From Planctomycetota bacterium (lineage in GTDB: Bacteria; Planctomycetota; Phycisphaerae; UBA1845), in assembly GCA_022561255.1 (NCBI GenBank), contig JADFRO010000217.1, positions 1 through 5,629 of the forward strand: a stretch of 5,629 nucleotides of DNA. The letters run 5' to 3'. Under the pieces are notes generated by a model. That model was not told the origin of the DNA and searched no databases. It saw nothing but the letters and a program-made list of their open reading frames with translations. The translations under genes and the position numbers were made by a program. Shown one piece after another: positions 1 to 5,258 of this stretch; the first letter of the stretch is position 1, and each line of letters begins with the position of its first letter.

Positions 1-27
1 TTCACAGAGTGAATTTCTTACCTTTTT
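1..27 (+). terminator. Possible weak terminator at the left edge
   Basis: A perfect 5-bp inverted repeat, TTCAC-aga-GTGAA (1-13), is followed at once by a T-rich run (TTTCTTACCTTTTT, 14-27). This is the layout of a plus-strand intrinsic terminator and could end a gene lying left of the window. The visible stem is short and AT-rich, so it would be weak unless it extends beyond the window edge, which cannot be seen. Confidence 0.25.
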
Positions 28-65
28 GTACTTCTGGAATCCCTTCAAACTCATGCCCAGATTGA

Positions 66-181
66 GCGCCAAGACGGCGCGCCCTGGACAGAGGGATGAT
101 GACGCGAGGGAATCACAAAGTTTCGAGCCGCCGATATACCGGCGTTCCCTCGCGCCCTGTCGATCTGTCCGTCGGCAGGGC
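66..181. repeat. Nested inverted-repeat element, possible structured RNA
   Basis: Several perfect helices nest in about 115 bases. A local hairpin GCGCC-aagac-GGCGC lies at 66-80. Directly after it, GCCCT (81-85) pairs with AGGGC (177-181) and the contiguous GGACAGA (86-92) pairs with TCTGTCC (164-170), giving 12 pairs with a six-base bulge (171-176). Inside, CGCGAGGGAA (103-112) pairs over 10 bp with TTCCCTCGCG (145-154), and CGCCG (129-133) with CGGCG (140-144) around an atatac loop. A closed outer stem, a 10-bp inner stem and a terminal hairpin in gene-free DNA suggest a folded RNA or a palindromic mobile-element remnant. The pairing works on either strand, so orientation is not settled. 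I do not recognise it as a known riboswitch or RNA family. Confidence 0.45.
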
Positions 182-197
182 ATTTCTTTGATTCGTT

Positions 198-237
198 GAA
201 AAAGACAACCGCCCGACGCTTTTGGGACGACGGGCGG
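198..237 (-). terminator. Intrinsic terminator, minus strand
   Basis: Read on the minus strand, CCGCCCG (237-231) and CGGGCGG (215-209) form a perfect 7-bp GC stem around a 15-base loop, followed by TTGTCTTTTTC (208-198). This GC stem plus T-tract is the classic Rho-independent form. On the plus strand the same stem has A-rich DNA before it and no T-tract after it, so the direction is minus. No minus-strand gene lies upstream of it in this window. It could end a short transcript starting near 268, attenuate something reading left out of the window, or be left over from a lost gene. Confidence 0.5.
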
Positions 238-254
238 CAGACACACTCCCGGAC

Positions 255-258
255 GGAG
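255..258 (+). promoter_or_regulatory. Shine-Dalgarno for the ATG at 266
   Basis: GGAG (255-258) sits 7 bases before the ATG at 266, an ideal spacing. It supports translation starting at 266 even though the first ~55 residues from that start do not resemble a glycosyltransferase. Chance occurrence is possible. Confidence 0.4.
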
Positions 259-259
259 C

Positions 260-271
260 AGTCATATGACT
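260..271. repeat. 12-bp perfect palindrome AGTCATATGACT
   Basis: AGTCATATGACT is fully self-complementary and includes the ATG at 266-268. It also overlaps the expected start point of the candidate minus-strand promoter at 275-303. Its symmetry is typical of a binding site for a dimeric regulator, but no regulator gene is in the window and the palindrome is short enough to arise by chance. Confidence 0.35.
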
Positions 272-1513
272 ATTAACATATTCAATAATATTGAACACGT
301 CAATCCTTTTTCACTTCTATTTTTCAGAGTATCCGCGCTGCGCCTTCGGCTCGGCGTTGGGGATCATGTCTCGCCTGTAAAACCATCGGGCGCCGGGGCG
401 AGATCGATCAATCAACGCGCTGTACCTGACCCGCTGGACCATCGTTTGATCCCGCTGGACCGCAACCACGGAAGCTGTGCGAAGTCCTACGGCGTCGATC
501 GCGCGAGGGGCCGCTACATCCTGTTCCTCGACGACGACTCCTGCCCCCGATCCGGCTCCGTCGAGCGGATGATCGAGCGCTTCGATGCGGCGCCCGATCT
601 CGCGGCGGCGGGCTTTACGGTTTTTCTACCTTCCGGTCGCCGGGAAGGCGCAGCGTTACCGCACGTGTTCGTCGGTTGCGGCGTGGGATTGCGTGCGGAG
701 GCGCTTCGATCTGTTGGAGGCCTTGATCGCTCCTTTTTCATGCAGGCCGAGGAATACGACCTCTGCTTCCGCCTGGTCCAGGCGGGATGGCAGAGCGAAG
801 TGTTCGACGACCTGCACGTCGATCACCTCAAGACTCAGCACGCTCGCAGAACCGAGCGAACGATCTTTTACGATGTGCGAAACAACCTGCGCGTCGCAGC
901 TCGTTACCTCCCGGCGCCCTACCACCGAGTCTACGCCGAAGATTGGCGCCTGCGATATCAGTGGTTGGCTCAGATCGACGGTCACCAGGAAGCGTTCGCT
1001 CGCGGACTCGCCGCGGCGAGGCGTCGTCGGGCATTGGACCGCGTACTCTTCAAGCCAAGACGCCTGGGGAAGGACGCCTTGGAAAACTTTTTCCGCTTCG
1101 ACGAAATTCGTCAACACATGACTGATCTCTCCCGCTCCGGCGTGCGCCGGATCGTGCTCGCCGACTTTGGCAAGAACCTATACGCGTTTCACAAAGCCGC
1201 TGCAGAGGTGGGCGTTGCGGTGGCGACGATCGCCGATGACCGATTCTGCTCTGCGGGCCGTGTTTACCGTGACGTGCCGATCGTACCGGTGGCTGAGGCG
1301 CTTCGCGCGGACTTCGATGCCGTCGTGGTCGCTCAATGCGGAGTCGTTCAAGCTGAGTCAACGTACCAACGTCTGAGGCAACAAACCGGCGCGCCGATCC
1401 ATAGCTGGTTTACAGGCGCCCCGCAAAGCCACGCTAGCTCGGCGCGATCGACCAACGCCCGACCGATCACCAAGGAAACTCAAGACGCTCAGCCGTGCGC
1501 GGTGGAAGCATGA
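266..1513 (+). CDS. Family 2 glycosyltransferase, N-terminus replaced or lost
   Basis: This product would transfer a sugar from a nucleotide-sugar donor during surface polysaccharide or glycan synthesis at the cytoplasmic face of the membrane. From about residue 58 the GT-A fold is clear: PLDRNHGSCAK (63-73), the metal-binding DDD in YILFLDDDS (84-92), GCGVGLRAEAL (138-148) and the acceptor/catalytic region MQAEEYDLCFRL (159-170). Residues ~293-380 form a second, Rossmann-like segment (VRRIVLADFGKN at the start), and the last ~30 residues are a disordered Ser/Thr/Ala tail. No membrane segment is evident. What is odd is the start: residues 1-55 lack the beta-strand and first donor-binding Asp that open family 2 enzymes (usually V-S-V-V-I-P-x-Y-N and V-V-D-N), although the total length is about normal. 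The first 22 codons are AT-rich, unlike the rest. The gene may be a pseudogene fused to foreign 5' DNA. GMD follows 40 bases later, so co-transcription is likely. Fold assignment is sure; activity is doubtful. Confidence 0.75.
   Translation: MTINIFNNIEHVNPFSLLFFRVSALRLRLGVGDHVSPVKPSGAGARSINQRAVPDPLDHRLIPLDRNHGSCAKSYGVDRARGRYILFLDDDSCPRSGSVERMIERFDAAPDLAAAGFTVFLPSGRREGAALPHVFVGCGVGLRAEALRSVGGLDRSFFMQAEEYDLCFRLVQAGWQSEVFDDLHVDHLKTQHARRTERTIFYDVRNNLRVAARYLPAPYHRVYAEDWRLRYQWLAQIDGHQEAFARGLAAARRRRALDRVLFKPRRLGKDALENFFRFDEIRQHMTDLSRSGVRRIVLADFGKNLYAFHKAAAEVGVAVATIADDRFCSAGRVYRDVPIVPVAEALRADFDAVVVAQCGVVQAESTYQRLRQQTGAPIHSWFTGAPQSHASSARSTNARPITKETQDAQPCAVEA
275..303 (-). promoter_or_regulatory. Candidate sigma-70 promoter, minus strand, with palindromic spacer
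   Basis: On the minus strand, TTGACG (303-298, five of six consensus -35 bases) and TATGTT (280-275, four of six -10 bases) are separated by exactly 17 bp. The expected start is near 268. The spacer is almost wholly filled by a perfect palindrome (281-295). A transcript from here would reach the minus-strand terminator after about 70 bases. AT-rich DNA gives promoter-like matches easily, so this rests on the combination of spacing, palindrome and downstream terminator. Confidence 0.35.
281..295. repeat. 15-bp palindrome, operator-like
   Basis: TTCAATA and TATTGAA form perfect 7-bp arms around a single central A (288). A second, overlapping inverted repeat, ATTGA (290-294) with TCAAT (300-304), lies beside it. 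The palindrome lies between the -35 and -10 hexamers of the candidate minus-strand promoter and inside codons 6-10 of the plus-strand reading frame. An operator is one reading; an end of an inserted or excised element is another. Confidence 0.35.
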
Positions 1514-1553
1514 GCTGGCAACGCCGTTTGGAGTCATCGAGAAAGGATTACCC

Positions 1554-2582
1554 ATGCCAAAAGTCGCATTGATTACCGGGATCACCGGACAGGATGGGTC
1601 GTATCTCGCGGAGTTGTTGCTCGACAAGGGGTACGAAGTGCATGGCGTCATGCGCCGGGCGAGCGTCTTTACGACCGAGCGTGTCAACCACCTCTACCAG
1701 GACCGACACGAACAGGACGTTCGCTTCCACCTTCACTACGGCGATCTGCTCGACGCCATCAACCTGCGGCGAATCATCAGCGATTGCAAACCCGACGAAC
1801 TCTATAACCTCGGTGCGCAGTCTCACGTGCGCACGAGCTTCGATCAACCCGTGTACACGGCACAGGTCTGCGCGATCGGCACGCTCCATCTTCTGGAAGC
1901 GATTCGCGATTACCGCGACAGTCAGGGTAGGGAAGTGCGATTCTACCAGGCGTCCAGCAGCGAGATGTACGGCAAGGTCGCCGAGATTCCGCAGACCGAA
2001 AACACGCCGTTCTATCCGCGAAGCCCCTACGCCTGCGCAAAGGTCCAGGCGTACTGGCAGACCGTCAACTACCGTGAGGCGTACGAACTGTTCACCTGCA
2101 ACGGCATCTTGTTCAACCACGAATCACCCCGCCGCGGCGAAACGTTCGTTACGCGCAAGATCACCAAAGCAGCCACACGCATCAAACTCGATCTGCAGAA
2201 AGAGCTCTACCTCGGCAATCTCGACGCAAAGCGTGACTGGGGTTTCGCGGGCGATTACGTCGAGGCGATGTGGCTGATGCTTCAGCAGGAAGACCCCGAC
2301 GACTACGTTGTAGCGACCGGTGAATGCTACAGCGTGCGCGAGTTCCTTGCAGAGACGTTTGAATATCTCGATCTCGACTGGGAGCAATACGTCAAGTTCG
2401 ACCCGCGCTACCTCCGCCCTACGGAAGTCAACATCTTGAAGGGCGACGCATCCAAGGCGCGCGACATACTCGGATGGCAAGCGAAAACAACAATGCAGGA
2501 ACTTTGCCGGATGATGGTCGACGCGGACATGCGCCTGGCTGAGCGCGAGCGAACGCTCGTGGCAGCGGGACACCTCGTTTAG
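1554..2582 (+). CDS. gmd: GDP-mannose 4,6-dehydratase
   Basis: This enzyme converts GDP-D-mannose to GDP-4-keto-6-deoxy-D-mannose in the cytosol, using bound NADP(H) for internal hydride transfer. It is the entry step to GDP-fucose, GDP-rhamnose, GDP-perosamine and related sugars. It is an extended short-chain dehydrogenase: the G-x-x-G-x-x-G motif is GITGQDG (9-15), the catalytic serine/glutamate pair is in ASSSEMYG (133-140; S135 and E137 by alignment from memory to the E. coli enzyme's Thr132/Glu134), and the Y-x-x-x-K pair is Y159 and K163 in SPYACAK. The family-diagnostic blocks NGILFNHESPRRGETF (183-198) and DPRYLRPTEV (283-292) are intact. At 342 residues it is a shorter form than the 373-residue E. 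coli enzyme, lacking an insert before DPRY. The ATG is preceded by AAAGGA (1542-1547) with a 6-base spacer. It lies 40 bases after the glycosyltransferase, so one operon is likely. No downstream reductase or aminotransferase follows; the next gene is convergent. Confidence 0.97.
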   Translation: MPKVALITGITGQDGSYLAELLLDKGYEVHGVMRRASVFTTERVNHLYQDRHEQDVRFHLHYGDLLDAINLRRIISDCKPDELYNLGAQSHVRTSFDQPVYTAQVCAIGTLHLLEAIRDYRDSQGREVRFYQASSSEMYGKVAEIPQTENTPFYPRSPYACAKVQAYWQTVNYREAYELFTCNGILFNHESPRRGETFVTRKITKAATRIKLDLQKELYLGNLDAKRDWGFAGDYVEAMWLMLQQEDPDDYVVATGECYSVREFLAETFEYLDLDWEQYVKFDPRYLRPTEVNILKGDASKARDILGWQAKTTMQELCRMMVDADMRLAERERTLVAAGHLV

Positions 2583-2609
2583 AGCGTTTCCCGTTGCTGT
2601 GTTCCGAGC

Positions 2610-2643
2610 CGCGGGCTCTCCTGCGGAGCGCAGCTCGCCCGCG
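2610..2643 (+). terminator. GC-rich hairpin after the dehydratase gene
   Basis: CGCGGGC (2610-2616) pairs perfectly with GCCCGCG (2637-2643), enclosing a second short stem CTCC/GGAG (2618-2628) or, alternatively, GAGC/GCTC (2626-2636). It begins 28 bases after the dehydratase stop codon. There is no T-tract on either strand, so it would be an imperfect intrinsic terminator, a Rho-assisted one, or a 3'-end stabilising structure. Confidence 0.35.
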
Positions 2644-2659
2644 CGATTGTTCCGCGTCA

Positions 2660-2713
2660 GACGTTGGTCGAAGTCCGGCGGAGCCTGGACTCAATTGGAA
2701 GACTTCAAACGTC
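2660..2713. repeat. Interrupted inverted repeat between convergent genes
   Basis: GACGTT (2660-2665) pairs with AACGTC (2708-2713) and, after a small asymmetric internal loop, GAAGTC (2670-2675) pairs with GACTTC (2701-2706). An alternative inner stem, AGTCCGG (2672-2678) with CTGGACT (2685-2691, one G-T pair), competes with it. The element begins 18 bases past the stop codon of the minus-strand HEAT-repeat gene. It may mark that gene's 3' end, but no T-tract follows on either strand. Confidence 0.35.
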
Positions 2714-2730
2714 GGCACCGAGACGTGCGT

Positions 2731-4989
2731 CTACGGCGTCCCTCGTTCACCCGGCCGTGATTCGCCCAGAGCTAGCCGAGCGGCTACGCGATCCAACAGC
2801 TTACTCCAGGTTTCGCCGAGAATGTCGCCGCGGACGGTTCGCAGGGCGGAGATCAGCCGTCGCGTTCGGTCGGCGTCGACCACCGTCGCCTCAGAGTCGG
2901 CGTACCGCGAAATCGTCGCGACGATTTCCCCACGGAATGATTCGTCGGTCGTCGTCTCGCTCAGCCGGACAACGACCTGGGCAACGCCCTGCTGATTCGG
3001 GCTCCGCAGCACTGCGGAGAGCCAGCGCAACCCAACGGCCTGCGTCTGTGGATCGGCCCGGGCAAACCGGGCTTCGTACAGCTCGGCGAGGTGCGGAATC
3101 GCCTCAGCATCCTGCCCGGCACGCACGAGAATCGTACTCAATCGGTCGCGCACGACTTCCAACTCCGCCGTATGTTGACCGGCAGTCGACATCACGTCGG
3201 CGAGTTCTTCCAGGTACAAGGCCTCGAGCTCTCCCAGCTCGCGCAGACGTTCGGACGCACTGATCCGATCCGCGATCGGCCGGTTCGACAGAAGAGCACG
3301 AAAACCGCGCCAAGCAGCCTGCCGAACGGACCCGCTGCTTTCGATAGCGGGATTCAGACGGGTTAGAATCATCTCGAGGTCCGCGTCTTCACGACCCAGG
3401 CTGGAAATCGCGTCGATCGCAGCCAACCGCACCCGCACGTCTGACTGCGACGTTAACGTACGAATTCGTGGCAGCTTGGACGCATCGCCGATCGCGAGCA
3501 GGCCACGAATCGCGGGCTCGACAAGACTAGGATCATCCGACTCAACCGCCTCGAGCAATTCCGGCGCCATCGAAACATCGGCCACGCCGGCCATCGCGGT
3601 CAGCAATGCAGAGCGAAGACCGGCATCATCGGCGCTGACCAAACCGTACCGCTGCTTCAACGGAGCTACGGCTCCCTGTAGCGCATCGCGCGCTTCCGGT
3701 TTGGCGGCGACGTGCCCCAACGCGGTGGCGGCCTCACGAACCAAGACGGGATCGCTGTCGGCGGCGGCGATCTCACGAATCAGCGCAGGAATCGCAGCCG
3801 GACTCGCAATCCTGCTCATCGCTTGGAAGATGGCTACGCGCGTCGCCGTGTCGCGCTCCTGGTCAAGCCGGGCGAGGACCGCTTCGACCACGGCGGGGTC
3901 GCTGAGGTTCTGAACGATTGACAGGGCCTCACGGCGCATTGCGGATGATTCGTGGTCCAGCAGTCGAAGCAACGCGACGAGCAACGCTCCCTCAGGACGC
4001 TTTCCTTCGTCGGCGATGCGCGATCGCACGATGGCCAACGCGGATACCTTCACAGGCTCGATTGGGTCGTCGATCCAGGACGCCAGAGCTTCGACACGCT
4101 GTGGCGGCGCCAGAGAGCGTAAGATTTCCCGCTGAAAATCCCGGATTCGAACGGCGACGGCCGTGTTGTCACGTTCGCGGAGACCCCGTACCGCCGCAAG
4201 ATCACTTGACGCTTGCCGGGCGCGGTGGCGAAAGAGCTTTAGCTGCTCGGCGAGCCACGCCTCGTTGCTCAGATTTTTCTTCCCGTCCCACCAGGACCGC
4301 CAGCGCGCCGCGTTCGAGCCGAAATCCTGCGGGGCGATCGGCCCGAGTACTTCGGCGACACGGTCGGTGACCTCCGGGACGTCCAGATCGAGCAATCCGA
4401 TTAGTTGTTCGACGACTTCGCGGCGGTGGGTGTTGGGTGCGAACGCGTTGACGATCGCCAAGCGCGTACCGGTCGCCAGCTCCGGTTGTGCAGCCATCGC
4501 ACCCAGTCGGTCGGGAACCTCGCGACCGGGAAACTCCGCCAACGCGCGAGCGGCCGACGTACCCAGCGGCTCTGTCTTCGCGGCCAGCAAGAGCATCAGT
4601 GGCTCGACAAAAACAGCCCTCAGGCGACCGGGATGCGTCCGCCCGTGCTGGGCCATGACTTCGCAAACGGCGCCCTGAACCGCCGGCCTGTGCGACGGGC
4701 CCAGAAGCTCCGAAACAAGCGCATCCGCCGCGGGCGTATCATAACTGAACAACATTTCGACCCACCGCTGACGCTCCTCGAGGCGAGCCCGAGGGTCAAC
4801 GATGCCCGCACGACAGGTAGCCAATTGCTTGTGTAGCGCGGGTGCCACAATGTTGTCCGGTGGCGATGTGCGAACCGGACCCGCACCAACGGGGGAAAGG
4901 AAAGCTAGAAGGCACAGCATGGACGCCCAGGTTCGCTTCCGTGGACGACTCAGTGGGACCGCTGACGATTCATGCGAAAACCGTAACAT
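2731..4989 (-). CDS. Exported HEAT-repeat protein
   Basis: This is a 752-residue helical-repeat scaffold protein, probably exported; the partner it binds cannot be told from sequence. The N-terminus is a signal peptide: a basic n-region RPRKR (15-19), a hydrophobic stretch WASMLCLLAFLSPV (21-34) and a likely cut near A36. No lipobox surrounds C26. Helical pairs of HEAT type (A/L-rich helices with DP or DxxVR turns) run over roughly 86-224, 295-433 and 457-568, for example ESSAMRREALSIVQNL and SDVRVRLAAIDAISSLG. A tryptophan-rich stretch WRSWWDGKK (230-238) interrupts them and is followed by a charged helix. Residues ~589-674 look like TPR-type helices (GQDAEAIPHLAELYEARF). No catalytic motif is visible. 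I chose the ATG at 4989 because GGGAG lies 7 bases upstream and the signal peptide starts there. The same frame is open 91 codons further, to an ATG at 5262, but that extension is Arg-rich and looks non-coding. The family is certain; the role is unknown. Confidence 0.85.
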   Translation of the reverse strand: MLRFSHESSAVPLSRPRKRTWASMLCLLAFLSPVGAGPVRTSPPDNIVAPALHKQLATCRAGIVDPRARLEERQRWVEMLFSYDTPAADALVSELLGPSHRPAVQGAVCEVMAQHGRTHPGRLRAVFVEPLMLLLAAKTEPLGTSAARALAEFPGREVPDRLGAMAAQPELATGTRLAIVNAFAPNTHRREVVEQLIGLLDLDVPEVTDRVAEVLGPIAPQDFGSNAARWRSWWDGKKNLSNEAWLAEQLKLFRHRARQASSDLAAVRGLRERDNTAVAVRIRDFQREILRSLAPPQRVEALASWIDDPIEPVKVSALAIVRSRIADEGKRPEGALLVALLRLLDHESSAMRREALSIVQNLSDPAVVEAVLARLDQERDTATRVAIFQAMSRIASPAAIPALIREIAAADSDPVLVREAATALGHVAAKPEARDALQGAVAPLKQRYGLVSADDAGLRSALLTAMAGVADVSMAPELLEAVESDDPSLVEPAIRGLLAIGDASKLPRIRTLTSQSDVRVRLAAIDAISSLGREDADLEMILTRLNPAIESSGSVRQAAWRGFRALLSNRPIADRISASERLRELGELEALYLEELADVMSTAGQHTAELEVVRDRLSTILVRAGQDAEAIPHLAELYEARFARADPQTQAVGLRWLSAVLRSPNQQGVAQVVVRLSETTTDESFRGEIVATISRYADSEATVVDADRTRRLISALRTVRGDILGETWSKLLDRVAARLALGESRPGERGTP

Positions 4990-4996
4990 CGATGCG

Positions 4997-5001
4997 CTCC
5001 C
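4997..5001 (-). promoter_or_regulatory. Ribosome binding site that decides the HEAT-repeat start
   Basis: On the minus strand GGGAG (5001-4997) lies 7 bases before the ATG at 4989. This supports that start over the ATG at 5262, 273 bases upstream in the same open frame. Confidence 0.6.
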
Positions 5002-5106
5002 GCGGCGGAGGAAACCCAACCGCAGTCGATTTGCGAGTAGGCCAAGAGCCCTGTCAACGCCGGTAGACCTCCCCGGAACGCTCGCGCGACCGGACGTCCG
5101 AGCGTG

Positions 5107-5135
5107 GTTGTACCCTAGTTTTATCGGCTTTGCAA
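5107..5135 (-). promoter_or_regulatory. Candidate promoter for the HEAT-repeat gene
   Basis: On the minus strand TTGCAA (5135-5130) and TACAAC (5112-5107) each match four of six sigma-70 consensus bases and are spaced by exactly 17 bp, with an A-rich patch between them. The start would fall near 5100, giving a leader of about 110 bases. It lies in the 269-base spacer (4990-5258), in which I see no gene and no clear terminator for the amidohydrolase. Confidence 0.35.
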
Positions 5136-5258
5136 CGGCCGAGCGTGTGTGAATGATGCGGTGCGACCCACCGACGCGCAACTTATTACGTCGCGGGCGC
5201 CATGCGGAACCGACTTGGGTGCCACGGGCGTACCTGCGCAGATGGGCCCTCCGGGGTG

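Larger units (their letters stand above)
1..265. other. Gene-poor, hairpin-rich region
   Basis: No convincing gene lies here. A plus-strand frame is open from the left edge (2-199, 65 codons, stop TGA at 197-199) and could be the C-terminal tail of an upstream gene, but its product has no recognisable motif and its last half is Arg/Ser-rich, as expected of non-coding GC-rich DNA. On the minus strand an ATG at 54-52 opens a lysine-rich frame (MSLKGFQKYKKV...) that stays open for 18 codons to the edge without a good ribosome binding site. Either may be real, but neither can be decided here. What stands out is the density of inverted repeats, listed separately. Confidence 0.5.

Noticed and set aside
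2..199. Plus-strand frame open from the left edge, as the tail of an upstream gene
   Set aside because: It may be real, but the 65 visible residues carry no family signature and the later half looks like translated non-coding DNA. The nested hairpins fall inside it. It is mentioned only in the region entry.
209..237. Hairpin read as a plus-strand terminator or as a guanidine-II type riboswitch
   Set aside because: There is no T-tract on the plus strand. The GGGACGAC string recalls an ACGR loop, but it does not sit in a loop of a matched hairpin pair as that riboswitch requires.
113..298. 61-codon minus-strand frame across the palindromes and terminator
   Set aside because: No ribosome binding site, no motif, and it would read straight through the 198-237 terminator hairpin. 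Its composition is that of non-coding DNA.
585..1121. Open plus-strand frame (178 codons) inside the glycosyltransferase
   Set aside because: It is Arg/Ser/Thr-rich and without motifs, while the overlapping frame carries the DDD and EEYDL glycosyltransferase motifs.
1510..1553. Short frame starting at the ATG overlapping the glycosyltransferase stop (ATGA)
   Set aside because: It encodes only about 20 residues without a motif and runs into the dehydratase start. It is most likely chance.
1548..2120. Long open minus-strand frame (190 codons) opposite the dehydratase gene
   Set aside because: It is the antisense shadow of an unmistakable GDP-mannose 4,6-dehydratase. It has no recognisable motif and its Val/Glu-rich composition follows from the codons of the opposite strand.
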